A DNA stretch of 54,703 bases from an uncultured Schlesneria sp. (GTDB lineage: Bacteria > Planctomycetota > Planctomycetia > Planctomycetales > Planctomycetaceae): assembly GCA_903858935.1 (NCBI GenBank), contig CAIOKO010000038.1:1-54703 (forward strand), given 5' to 3'. The notes below the pieces were generated by a model. That model made no database searches. It was not told the DNA's origin and saw only the letters and a program-made list of their open reading frames with translations. Shown here one piece after another: positions 7,919 through 16,890 of the stretch. Both the position numbers and the translations under genes were made by a program. Position 1 is the stretch's first letter, and each line of letters begins with the position of its first letter.

Positions 7919-9241
7919 TCAGGCCGCAATTCGTTGTAGAGGTACCGGAGCGGGGCGTGCAGGCATCGAGTGTGTCGTCAGGCCGGGTAACGACACCGAT
8001 ACGACCGCTCGCGAACTGCACAGAGTGCCAAACATCAGGAACAGCATGTTTCCCGTCAGCGAATACGTCAGATTCGGCTGAGTGAGGTTTCCCAGCAAGA
8101 CGGCACCAAGCATGGCCATCATTGCGTGCAATCGGTACCACGCCGGAGAACGAAATGTGGTCAATCGCAACAGTCTTTTCGTAACCATCAAACAGCTGCC
8201 AAGCACCGATCCGTAAAACAAGAGGCCCAGTCCACCGCACTTGTACAAGACTTCCAGGTACTGCTGGTGTGGTGTATCGACGTCGCCCGTGTAACGGGAA
8301 AACGATTCGAACATGTAGCCAAAGATTGGCTTTTCTGCCGACAATTCCAATGCAAATTCCCAGATGTCAAATCGACCTGACGAAGGGTCTTCTGATTCTG
8401 TACTTCGATTCACTCGATCCTGAACTCGCTGAGTCAGAACAGAAACGACGTCGGTTTCTTTCAAGGCGGAAAACAGGCCAAATCCCACGATGCTGAATAC
8501 GGTGACGGCGACAAAACTTCCTGCAAGAAATGCCTGACGACCCGTCATTGCCAGGTATAAGACCGTTCCGAAAAAAAACGCGAGCGCTGAGGAACGAGAC
8601 ATGGAACCCAGAATGATCAGTGCGGTAGCGACTGACAGTCCCCATCCGGTCAACTGCAGTATGCGATTCTTCGTTGTATCGGCCGCCGCGATCAGCAGAG
8701 GGACGAGTACTGCGTAGAAGCTCATCGGTGAATTCGGATAACCGCTCAGTTCATACTCAAAAATATATTTTCCCCATTCACCCAGCGGAAAACTTGGCTC
8801 GGTCAGCGTGAAGAAGAACGTCAATCCTGTCAGCACACCAAAGGCTCGACTGAAGATATCGATGAATTCCATCGGGTCGGTCCACGAACCGAGCATCAGG
8901 CCCAGCAAGACAAATCCGACAGGCTTTGCCAATTTGAAGGCGGAAAAGATTCGAACCGTTTCGCCAGACAACCCGAGTCCAATTCCTGCGACGGCTGTCA
9001 TGTACACAACACAGATCAGCGCCAGTGTCGGCGTCAAACTGTACCAGAGAATCGGTCCCCTGGCGGATTGACACTGCTCGCGCGTTGGTGTCGTCCGGAT
9101 AAAGAGATACGAAATCGGGATCAGGAAAATCAATGCATCCGAAAACATCATATCGATCGGCTTGTCACCCACCGTAGCGACTGTGGAGTGGATCGGCCAG
9201 ATGATAACGCCAGCAAGAAACCAGAGCCAAATCAGTCTCAT
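7919..9241 (-). CDS. O-antigen ligase/polymerase-type membrane protein
   Basis: This 440-residue inner-membrane protein has about ten hydrophobic segments and a long periplasmic loop near residues 280-350 (around SEDPSSGRFDIWEFALEL and TPHQQYLEVLYKCGGLG). That pattern is typical of the Wzy_C / O-antigen ligase family, which polymerises lipid-linked repeats or ligates glycan to an acceptor. The ATG at 9241 overlaps the TGA of the flippase gene (ATGA), giving translational coupling. The open frame extends upstream to 9544, but that extension is the antisense-like shadow of the flippase reading frame and is not hydrophobic. Polymerase and ligase cannot be told apart here. Confidence 0.85.
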   Translation of the reverse strand: MRLIWLWFLAGVIIWPIHSTVATVGDKPIDMMFSDALIFLIPISYLFIRTTPTREQCQSARGPILWYSLTPTLALICVVYMTAVAGIGLGLSGETVRIFSAFKLAKPVGFVLLGLMLGSWTDPMEFIDIFSRAFGVLTGLTFFFTLTEPSFPLGEWGKYIFEYELSGYPNSPMSFYAVLVPLLIAAADTTKNRILQLTGWGLSVATALIILGSMSRSSALAFFFGTVLYLAMTGRQAFLAGSFVAVTVFSIVGFGLFSALKETDVVSVLTQRVQDRVNRSTESEDPSSGRFDIWEFALELSAEKPIFGYMFESFSRYTGDVDTPHQQYLEVLYKCGGLGLLFYGSVLGSCLMVTKRLLRLTTFRSPAWYRLHAMMAMLGAVLLGNLTQPNLTYSLTGNMLFLMFGTLCSSRAVVSVSLPGLTTHSMPARPAPVPLQRIAA

Positions 9242-10590
9242 CTGGACACCTCGTTCTGAATCGCATGCAAGGGAATTGGCGTATTTTGCCAGGCAGGGTG
9301 CCAGGCAAGACTCGAACGAACTCCGACCGTCCAGACAAGGCTCGTCGCCATTTGAGCGATTCCCAAACCCATAATTCCATAGACAGGCATCAGAAGAAGA
9401 CTCAGCAGAATATTTGTTGCGGCGCTGGCGGCGGTGATTACAAGCATGGTTCGTTCGCGACCGGTCATCTGCAGGACATAAGCAGCCGGGCCTGAAAAGG
9501 CCGCGATGCAGGCCGAACCGAGCAACGCCATCAGCACGCTCCAACCGGCTCGATAACCGGGACCGAGCAGCAGGAAAACATAGTCGCCCAAAAATGCGAC
9601 CGCCAGAGCGACTGGAAGCGTAAATGCCAGTCCAAGAAACTGACCCTGTTTCATCAGGCGACGCATTTCTGGATAACGGCCCGCGGCATAGAGAGCGGCG
9701 AATTGTGGTGCGATAATCAGGCCGAGAGACTGACTTGCCAGCACGGAGACGTCAGCGAATTTCTCCATCGCACCGTAAAGCCCGACCGATTCCCGGTCTA
9801 ACAACATTCCCGCCAGCGCAACGCAGGCACGACTTTTCAGCGCGATCAAAGCTTCAGCAAATAGAAAGGCGATCGCCGTATGCTTCCACTGTTGTCGACA
9901 CGAATCACCTGGCGAAATCTGGTCGTCACTGACAGCCAATTGTCGTTGAAATTGAAAGACCATCATTGACGCAGTCGCGATTGCGATCAGATGCAAAAGG
10001 ATCGCTGTTAGCGAAGAAATTCCGGAGGAAGATGTTTGCCATGCGATAGCGGCCAGGAGAGACAAGAGAACTGGCCAGACCACGGTACTGATCTGGCTTT
10101 CGAAAAGCCGTCCAACGCCGCGCAGGCTTGCCTCTTGGATTTGACGAAGCGAAATCAGCGGAATCATGATTGCCGCGACAAACAGGCAATTTGACAATCC
10201 TTCACCAATCGAATCCCGTAAAACGAAGACTGTGGCGATTACTATGGCGGCGACTGACGCACTGGCGAGCAACGTAGCGCGGGTCGACGCTTTGATAAAT
10301 CCACGCAGCCTGGCGTTTTCGTTCTTCGTGACATACTCAGCAACATATCGTAGCGAAGTGTTGTCCAGGCCGAGCTTACCTGCGACGGTCAAAACCTGAA
10401 GCCAGGCGATCGCCAGCGAATATTCGCCAAATCCAACCACGCCCAGACTGCGTGCAAGAACGATGTGGCTGAGAAACATTCCACCCGCTCCTGCGATACG
10501 GATTGCCAGCGCCATCGCCCCGCTGGTCCGTGACAGTGTCACGGGCCGATTTGTCGTCGAAGCGGTGGGCACCGAACAGGTTGCACTCAT
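9238..10590 (-). CDS. Wzx-type polysaccharide flippase
   Basis: This 450-residue multidrug/oligosaccharidyl-lipid/polysaccharide (MOP) family protein is predicted to have 12-14 membrane helices. The first helix region carries the typical LARSLGVVGFGEYSLAIAW segment of polysaccharide transporters. It would flip undecaprenyl-linked repeat units across the inner membrane. The ATG at 10590 is preferred over a TTG at 10617 because it starts nearer the conserved region. It is the first gene of the polysaccharide operon, and its stop overlaps the start of the O-antigen ligase-type gene. A 310-bp divergent intergenic region to the hydrolase gene at 10900 should hold the operon promoter. Confidence 0.88.
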   Translation of the reverse strand: MSATCSVPTASTTNRPVTLSRTSGAMALAIRIAGAGGMFLSHIVLARSLGVVGFGEYSLAIAWLQVLTVAGKLGLDNTSLRYVAEYVTKNENARLRGFIKASTRATLLASASVAAIVIATVFVLRDSIGEGLSNCLFVAAIMIPLISLRQIQEASLRGVGRLFESQISTVVWPVLLSLLAAIAWQTSSSGISSLTAILLHLIAIATASMMVFQFQRQLAVSDDQISPGDSCRQQWKHTAIAFLFAEALIALKSRACVALAGMLLDRESVGLYGAMEKFADVSVLASQSLGLIIAPQFAALYAAGRYPEMRRLMKQGQFLGLAFTLPVALAVAFLGDYVFLLLGPGYRAGWSVLMALLGSACIAAFSGPAAYVLQMTGRERTMLVITAASAATNILLSLLLMPVYGIMGLGIAQMATSLVWTVGVRSSLAWHPAWQNTPIPLHAIQNEVSR

Positions 10591-10899
10591 GCGGGTCTCT
10601 GAAAACAACGGGGCCAATACACATTTAACGGGTTAATAATCGGGCGGAATCTCAACCAAAACACCAACCCTGTCAATCCCGAATCGGCAAGAATGGCTGG
10701 AGCAGATGATCAAAAACGCTTAGGTCAAGTGGAAGAACGTCAACACCCGGGGTCTGATCAACGACGAATTGTGTCACCACTTTTTCGTCGCATGTGGTAT
10801 ATGATTTTCAGAACGATGAAACGGCAGCACCCTCGAACCGCCCGCCGCACCGTTTAAACTTGTTCAATTTAGCCTGGAAACCTCATTTCGAAGTTTACA

Positions 10900-11991
10900 A
10901 TGCAAAGAACTTATTGGCTGTTATTGATTCCCCTCCTGATCGTCCAGCCGACCAGCATTCGAGCCGATCTGCCTAAAGACGGTGCGGTCTATTATCCGGA
11001 CCATTCGAATTTGCTGGTCCTTCGAGATGCCGACGGACGCGAGCGACCGATCACATCGAAGGCTGACTGGGCCGCGCGTCTGAAGCATATTCGGGCCAAC
11101 ATGGAACTGGTGATGGGACCACTTCCTGATGAAAAGCGGAGGGTCCCACTGGAGATCGAAATTGTTTCTGAGGAAACGACGGACAAATACATTCGGCGAA
11201 AGGTGAGATTTACACCTGAGCCAGACGACCGTGTCCCGGCATGGATCTTAATTCCTCGACACATCACCCAAACGACCCTTGTCCCCGCCGTGCTTTGTCT
11301 TCACCAGACAAACAATGTTGGAAAAGACGAACCCGCAGGGCTGGGTGGCTTACCTGCCTTGCGATATGCGCACGAGTTGGCGGAACTGGGTTACGTCTGT
11401 ATCGCACCCGACTACCCTTCGTTCGGCGAATATCGTTACGACTTCAAAAAGCAGGGAGCACACTACTCCAGTGGATCGATGAAAGCGATTTGGAATAACA
11501 TTCGAGCGGTAGATCTGCTCGAAACACTTCCGCAGGTCGACAAGACTCGAATCGGTGTGATCGGCCATTCTCTGGGAGGACATAACGCACTGTTTACAGC
11601 GTTTTTTGATAATCGACTTAAGGCGGTGATCACGAGTTGTGGGTTCACACCGTTTCACGACTATTATAAGGGTCAGTTAAAAGGATGGACGAGTGATCGG
11701 TATATGCCGCTTATCCGAGAGACCTATCAGAACGATCCGGACAAAGTTCCGTTCGATTTTTATGAGATTCTGGCCGGACTGGCACCACGAAGCTGCTATT
11801 CCAATTCGCCGATCAGCGACAGCAACTTTGAAGTCGAAGGAGTCCGCAAAGCCTTCAAAAAGGCTGAGGCGGTTTTTTCGCTTTACGGTGCCGAGTCGCA
11901 TTTGAAACTTGCGACACCGGATGCGCTTCATGACTTTCCGGAAATCCAGCGCAAAGAAGCATACGAGTGGTTAAAGCAGCAGTTGAAGTAA
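10900..11991 (+). CDS. Secreted alpha/beta hydrolase (dienelactone/acetylxylan esterase type)
   Basis: This 363-residue protein has an N-terminal signal peptide (WLLLIPLLIVQPTSIRA). The alpha/beta hydrolase core has the nucleophile elbow GHSLGGH with Ser at about residue 224, a lid region rich in Tyr, and a late His in LHDFPEIQRKEAYEWL that can complete the triad. An acidic partner may be in PISDSNFEVEG. In planctomycetes such proteins are usually esterases acting on plant or algal polysaccharide. The substrate is not predictable here. It reads convergently into the APC permease gene, with stop codons 4 bp apart. The start has only a weak ribosome site. Confidence 0.85.
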   Translation: MQRTYWLLLIPLLIVQPTSIRADLPKDGAVYYPDHSNLLVLRDADGRERPITSKADWAARLKHIRANMELVMGPLPDEKRRVPLEIEIVSEETTDKYIRRKVRFTPEPDDRVPAWILIPRHITQTTLVPAVLCLHQTNNVGKDEPAGLGGLPALRYAHELAELGYVCIAPDYPSFGEYRYDFKKQGAHYSSGSMKAIWNNIRAVDLLETLPQVDKTRIGVIGHSLGGHNALFTAFFDNRLKAVITSCGFTPFHDYYKGQLKGWTSDRYMPLIRETYQNDPDKVPFDFYEILAGLAPRSCYSNSPISDSNFEVEGVRKAFKKAEAVFSLYGAESHLKLATPDALHDFPEIQRKEAYEWLKQQLK

Positions 11992-11995
11992 CCGC

Positions 11996-13414
11996 TTACG
12001 ACTTTGCCGGATTCGACGACAACCGTCCAAGCCATCCGCTGATAAAATACAATGGCAGACCCAGCCCAAAAGGAATCGCGATTAACGGCAGCAGCGGGCC
12101 GGCATAATTCACGGCTGAGTAGAGACCAAATCCGCACATCCCGCAAAACAGAAGCGGACAGAGCGGAAACCAGGGCGCTGTAAATGGTCGAGGTCGATGG
12201 CGATCGACAATTCGCAGGACGAAGTACGCGATTCCGGTACTCAAAAAGAATAACCAGAAGATCGGTGCGGAAGCGGCGAACAGGGTATCAAAGCCTCCGT
12301 AGTAACGTTCCCAGGGGATCGCACGAAGCGACGATCGAATCAGTGCCGCATCGATCATCGATCGACCTGATTCCGTACCAACGCCAAGAATCATCAGGAC
12401 GGTAATCACCCCTTGAGCGAGCAGCGACCAGACCGGGGTCTTTGTCCGTTCTGACCAGCGGCCAAGGAGTGAGAACAACGCGTGATCGGCACCGACTGTG
12501 GCGTGAACTCGTGAAACGGCGAGAATCAGACCGTTCAGTCCACCCAAGGCCGAGATCATGACAAGAAGGCTCATGGCGCGCCCCGCATGTTCGCCCAGCG
12601 CTATCGCAAGCGCATCAGCCGCTGGCCGCTGCGAATTCCTCAGTCCTTCAAAGCCCAAGGCACGCAAATAGGCAAGATTCACGAGCACGTAAATTATCAC
12701 GATCAGACCTAGCCCATAGAGAAGCGCAAGCGGGATATTCCGCGACCGATTGCGAACTTCTGCCGTGACAAACGCCGCGTCATTCCATCCTCCGTAGGCA
12801 TACAAGACCAGAATCATCGCCAGCGACCAGCCGGGACCACTGATCGGTGTTGTTGCTTCCTTCGAAACAACCGATTTCGATGTCAGTCCCGCCACGATCA
12901 GCAGCAGCAATCCCAATAACTTGGCAATCACCAAGGCCTTTTGGGTATGCCTTCCCGCATGAATCCCGAGCATATTGAGCAGCGTCAGAAGTGTAACGGC
13001 CCCCAGGGCGAACCAGACGACCGACGATTTTGGAGCCTGCACGACTTCGGCTGCGTATTCGGCAAAAACATACGACAGGGCACCAATGCTGCCCGTCTGG
13101 ATGATAGCCAATTGTGACCAGCCAAACAGAAACCCGGCCCATGATCCGAACGCTCGGGTCAAATAGTTGTACTCACCGCCGGATCGAGAATAAGTCGTCG
13201 CCAGTTCAGCGTAACAAAGCGCGCCGACGAACGAGAGACCACCGCACAGGACCCATAATGCAATGACAGATCCCGGACCGGACACATTGCTGCAAATTGT
13301 CCCCGGAGTCTTATAGATCGTACTGCCAATGACAATCCCAATCACCAGGCTGACGGCATCCCACAGCGTCAGTGGTCCGCTTTCGTCATGGTCGTTCGTG
13401 GTGTGAGCAGTCAA
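11996..13414 (-). CDS. APC-family amino acid permease
   Basis: This 472-residue inner-membrane transporter of the amino acid-polyamine-organocation family has about 12 helices. The N-terminal segment DAVSLVIGIVIGSTIYKTPG carries the Gly-rich unwound helix 1 motif (GxVIGSxIY) that contacts substrate. FVGALCYAELATTYSRSGGEYNYL is the conserved helix 2-3 block. A TTG start at 13414 has AAGGAA 6 nt upstream. It lies 31 bp after the LutC-type gene on the same strand, so the two probably form an operon. Substrate is unknown; amino acid exchange or uptake is the family role. Confidence 0.88.
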   Translation of the reverse strand: MTAHTTNDHDESGPLTLWDAVSLVIGIVIGSTIYKTPGTICSNVSGPGSVIALWVLCGGLSFVGALCYAELATTYSRSGGEYNYLTRAFGSWAGFLFGWSQLAIIQTGSIGALSYVFAEYAAEVVQAPKSSVVWFALGAVTLLTLLNMLGIHAGRHTQKALVIAKLLGLLLLIVAGLTSKSVVSKEATTPISGPGWSLAMILVLYAYGGWNDAAFVTAEVRNRSRNIPLALLYGLGLIVIIYVLVNLAYLRALGFEGLRNSQRPAADALAIALGEHAGRAMSLLVMISALGGLNGLILAVSRVHATVGADHALFSLLGRWSERTKTPVWSLLAQGVITVLMILGVGTESGRSMIDAALIRSSLRAIPWERYYGGFDTLFAASAPIFWLFFLSTGIAYFVLRIVDRHRPRPFTAPWFPLCPLLFCGMCGFGLYSAVNYAGPLLPLIAIPFGLGLPLYFISGWLGRLSSNPAKS

Positions 13415-13445
13415 TGAAATTCCTTTAAGCGATACAGTCGCGGGA

Positions 13446-14036
13446 TTACCCGACGATGAAAACCGTCATTGAACGAGGCCCATGTGCCCCGATCACCAGC
13501 GATTGTTCGATGTCGGCCGTTTTCGATGGTCCGGCAATGAAACCACCGTAAGGTGATGCGGTCACGTTCAATCTCTCGTACGCCTGATACATATTGTGAA
13601 CCAGATCACTCAATTGAACGACCAATGCCAGATGCTGGCAAAGAAAGTAAATCACGCGGTGTTTGACCTGTTCATCGCTCACCCAGATCGCGGCGTTCTC
13701 GGCGACGGCGACGCCACCCGGTAAGACGGCAAAATCAACGTCAAATAACTGATGTGGATCATTAATCTGGTCCATCGTCACGGTACCGGTCAACGCGGAC
13801 GGAACAAGTGACATCACTTGTGTTGCGGAGGCGAACTGGGGAAGAGCCGCCAGTTGGCCTGAAATCTCCGCTTCCGAAGCGACACGAATACACCGGCCGC
13901 CAATCATTTCGAGGACAGACGAAAATTGAGCCACCGGATCTGAATAGGAAATCCAATGACCATCGAGATCAGGCAAGGGGGATGATTGCGGCAATTGTCG
14001 ACGGACAGCCGCCAGGATCGCATCACGTGACGTCAT
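13446..14036 (-). CDS. lutC: LUD-domain protein, LutC-like
   Basis: This 196-residue protein matches the LutC/YkgG (LUD) family: MTSRDAILAAVRRQLP at the N-terminus, a central FAVLPGGVAVAENAAIWVSDEQ block where LUD proteins have an (A)ENG/S-type motif, and the C-terminal FIAGPSKTADIEQSLVIGAHGPRSMTVFIV signature. LutC is normally part of the LutABC lactate oxidation complex with two iron-sulfur proteins. Here no lutA or lutB is adjacent. Its partner in the operon is an APC permease. GlcF and GlcDE lie 35 kb away. Either the complex partners are elsewhere or it works with other oxidases. The symbol is given by family resemblance. Confidence 0.8.
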   Translation of the reverse strand: MTSRDAILAAVRRQLPQSSPLPDLDGHWISYSDPVAQFSSVLEMIGGRCIRVASEAEISGQLAALPQFASATQVMSLVPSALTGTVTMDQINDPHQLFDVDFAVLPGGVAVAENAAIWVSDEQVKHRVIYFLCQHLALVVQLSDLVHNMYQAYERLNVTASPYGGFIAGPSKTADIEQSLVIGAHGPRSMTVFIVG

Positions 14037-14304
14037 GAATAATTGCGATTTTCAAGGGAAGGAAGCACACGCATCAGTGATGCGTCCGGCAGAGATTCTT
14101 GCGCGGCAAAGAAGTTTAGTCGACCCTTCCAGCGGCGTCACGCGTGCCTCTCGCAAATTGTCGAATCGTCGCGGATTCGGCAAAAGTTGCCAATTCGCGA
14201 TGAGTGACAATTTCTTGATTCATTTTTCTTTCAACCAAAAAGTCGCTGTGGTCGATATTAATCATTGATCCTTCGTTCGCGTCAGCTCCTTCGGACGAGT
14301 TGCT

Positions 14305-15756
14305 TTGGCAGATCAATCGACCTTCATCAATGCCCCCGTATTTCATCGGTGTCGAGCGGTAATCATCCTGGTCCTGTACTTCGTGCTTGTCAGTGAAATT
14401 GGCTGCTCGTCGGCAAGACCATCGATGAAGTCGCTCTGGCAACAGGTGCCGCCCGTTCGTTGGTCGAACAAAGATTCTCAATCTGTCACAACGAAGCAAG
14501 ATAAAATCGCTGAACCCGCAGTTGCTGCCAATGTCGCGATTAAGAGTGACAATACCGCTCAGGCAGAATCTGCCGAAGGTTGGGCCATCACAGACATCAA
14601 GACAAAACCACAACATTCTCGGTTATCACCCCGCTTTATTCGACCCGACAGCAGGCCCAACGAAGCGACGCCAGCGTTCGAGACGGCCGACATACCAGAA
14701 CCGAAATCCAGTCCCTTCGACAATGAAGCGGAACGAGCGGATTCGCCATTGGAACGATTGAATGCAGCGCTTTCGGACGATGCCCTTCAAGCACAGTCAC
14801 TTCCTCAACGTAGCGTAACGATGCTGGAAGAGCGATTTCGGGTTGACACGCTACTTTCGCGTGCCAATCGGTTGATCGAAATTGGTCAACTTCAACAAGC
14901 CCGGGAATCGGCGATGCTGGCACAAGAAGTTGGTGACGCTGCTCAACTCGATTATTCTCCCGACGAAGATCGACCGATCGATCTGATCCGACGAATCGAT
15001 GGCCAACTGGAAGAGATTCGACTCGCCGATCAAACGGGTTCAGAGGGGAATCTTGAGCCGGAACAGGTCGTCACGGCCCCCGAAGTTCCTGCACCACCCG
15101 ACATTACTACCCCTTCGAATTCGCCGGAAAAAGAACTGAATGTATTGACGCCAAAGAATCGCAACTGGTCCGCGTTTTTTCGTCGCGAGAAAAAATCTTC
15201 CGCTACGATGACTGACTCCGGAACACGTCCTGTTGAAACAGTTACGCTAGGGCCGCCAGCCGTCGTACGAGACGGTTTTCGGTCAGCCAGTCGGTCGAAC
15301 AGGACAGCCTCTCATGACGCCGTCGTGATGGCCAATCGCAGCGTTTCTCTAGAAGCCGCCGAACCTGTCAGCGAAACGTCGATCACAGTTTCCGCCGATT
15401 CCGATGATCAAAACAGATCGGTCGACGACAACTCACCTTCCTCGGATTCAAGGGCAACAGGCCTCGAAGTCTCTCGCTTACGGTCCGACCGGACGGTTTC
15501 GTTCGCGGTTTCATCTGATACATCCAGGTCGATGTTTGAACCAGACGAAGGAACCGGTCCGTTGCCTGAAATCGACGCAGTCGACACGGAGATACCAAGG
15601 CATATCGACGAGTCTTCAAATGACGACGAACCCAATCGCCCCGAAAGGACTGATTCGATCGAACCAATTCGTCCTGTTGACGGATGGTTTGTCTACCTGG
15701 CGATTGGAGTCTGCACTGTTCTGGCTGTGATCTGTTATCGACGCGGCGCAACATAA
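14305..15756 (+). CDS. Membrane-anchored Ser/Thr-rich protein of unknown function
   Basis: This 483-residue protein is not assigned to a known family. The N-terminus has a hydrophobic segment (AVIILVLYFVLVSEIGC) that could be a signal or lipoprotein peptide, although EIGC is a poor lipobox. The middle (about residues 175-240) holds a helical EERFRVDTLLSRANRLIEIGQLQQARESAMLAQE stretch that resembles a tetratricopeptide-like helix pair. The rest is disordered and rich in Ser, Asp, Glu and Pro. A C-terminal hydrophobic helix (WFVYLAIGVCTVLAVICY) followed by RRGAT would anchor it in a membrane. The TTG start at 14305 is uncertain. The first ATG (14425) would lose the N-terminal hydrophobic segment. 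It converges on the 15767-16531 gene. Confidence 0.65.
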   Translation: MADQSTFINAPVFHRCRAVIILVLYFVLVSEIGCSSARPSMKSLWQQVPPVRWSNKDSQSVTTKQDKIAEPAVAANVAIKSDNTAQAESAEGWAITDIKTKPQHSRLSPRFIRPDSRPNEATPAFETADIPEPKSSPFDNEAERADSPLERLNAALSDDALQAQSLPQRSVTMLEERFRVDTLLSRANRLIEIGQLQQARESAMLAQEVGDAAQLDYSPDEDRPIDLIRRIDGQLEEIRLADQTGSEGNLEPEQVVTAPEVPAPPDITTPSNSPEKELNVLTPKNRNWSAFFRREKKSSATMTDSGTRPVETVTLGPPAVVRDGFRSASRSNRTASHDAVVMANRSVSLEAAEPVSETSITVSADSDDQNRSVDDNSPSSDSRATGLEVSRLRSDRTVSFAVSSDTSRSMFEPDEGTGPLPEIDAVDTEIPRHIDESSNDDEPNRPERTDSIEPIRPVDGWFVYLAIGVCTVLAVICYRRGAT

Positions 15757-15766
15757 TCGCTTGTGA

Positions 15767-16531
15767 TCAACGACCGGATGCATAAATTCGTCGTTCGAGT
15801 AACGTGCGAAATGAACCGTCACGGTGTAACGCCTGACGAGGGACACAAGCCAGAATCGACTTTGTCAGGATCAGAAACTCGGGTTCATCAAAGCACTGGT
15901 TCGAAAGGTGCTGCAGGAAGGTACCACGCAACCCTGCAGAGACAAGATTCTCAAAGGGCCTGGGTCCGTATTCCGTTTCAGCAAAAACCGATTCTTCGCC
16001 GAAATCTCGTGCTCGATCCGGATCGATCGCAAATTCAAAACAATTGTCCGTGGATGCAATTGTACCAATCAAAAGATCAGTCCACCGATCACAGCGACGG
16101 CGCAGTCGATCAATTTTCAATACGCGATCATGATCAATTTCAGGAACGACCAGAAGCTGGGAAAGTGTCTTCATGCGAATCTGAAGCAGGCCGCTGACAA
16201 CATTACGAGCAACACGAGTTAAATCGTCTGTCCCCAAACGATGATCGAACGCCGCAAGAAGAGTGCTGAATGTTCGTACGAGAATCTCACTCGCGAAGAC
16301 GCGAGGTGCCAACCGTTCAAGCGACTCGATTTCGCCCGATCGTGCACTTGTTCCGGCATCCAAGTCATTCATCCAGCGCTTTTGAAGCAATCGATTGCTT
16401 TGCCAGAACCCACGTACTGATTCCGAGGGAAGAGTCTTGGTTCCGTCGAGAATACCAGGAGCGGATTGAGAGACAACGAGTGCGAGTTCCGCAAGTGATT
16501 TGGCGGAAAGCCCAAAGCGCTGAGAAGACAT
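15767..16531 (-). CDS. Conserved-looking cytoplasmic protein of unknown function
   Basis: This 254-residue protein is probably all-helical, with no signal peptide and no motif I recognise. Composition and alternating hydrophobic heptads (LAELALVVSQSAPGIL, VLKIDRLRRRCDRWTDLLIG) look like a genuine soluble protein. I chose the ATG at 16531, which has GGGG 6 nt upstream, over a TTG at 16564. It ends 10 bp from the stop of the convergent membrane-anchored gene. Function cannot be assigned. Confidence 0.6.
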   Translation of the reverse strand: MSSQRFGLSAKSLAELALVVSQSAPGILDGTKTLPSESVRGFWQSNRLLQKRWMNDLDAGTSARSGEIESLERLAPRVFASEILVRTFSTLLAAFDHRLGTDDLTRVARNVVSGLLQIRMKTLSQLLVVPEIDHDRVLKIDRLRRRCDRWTDLLIGTIASTDNCFEFAIDPDRARDFGEESVFAETEYGPRPFENLVSAGLRGTFLQHLSNQCFDEPEFLILTKSILACVPRQALHRDGSFRTLLERRIYASGR

Positions 16532-16890
16532 TCTGACCCCGTAAAGCTTGGCACGTATTGACAATCAACCAGATCAAGACAGTTGACTGGATTGCAAACC
16601 GGATGCCACGATTCGCCGGCAGTCAATTCTCGTGCTTAACCGTCACGACACGTCGTAAATGCCAGTTGAAAGTCAAAGTTCTGGAACAGTCGATGTTGCC
16701 AGAAATCAACGTTTGTCGTCGTGTCGCCACAGCGCGACGATGCAAAGGCGAATTATTGACTGACGTTTCCCGAAAAAAGGGCAAATGATTTTCGATTCAT
16801 GAGGCGGCGCTCTTTATCGTCCTCCCTGATTTTGAAATACTCATCATGATCTTAAAGCAGGTCTTCTGTTAGTTGAGGAATATCCAGGCG
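16532..16890. other. Divergent intergenic region
   Basis: About 360 bp between the unknown minus-strand gene and the aminotransferase gene. It should hold promoters for both. An open frame at 16558-16788 has no protein-like sequence. No hairpin or known RNA motif was recognised. Confidence 0.4.

Noticed and set aside
9242-9544. N-terminal extension of the O-antigen ligase-type protein
   Set aside because: The sequence is a frame shadow of the flippase gene. The ATGA overlap at 9238-9241 is the natural start.
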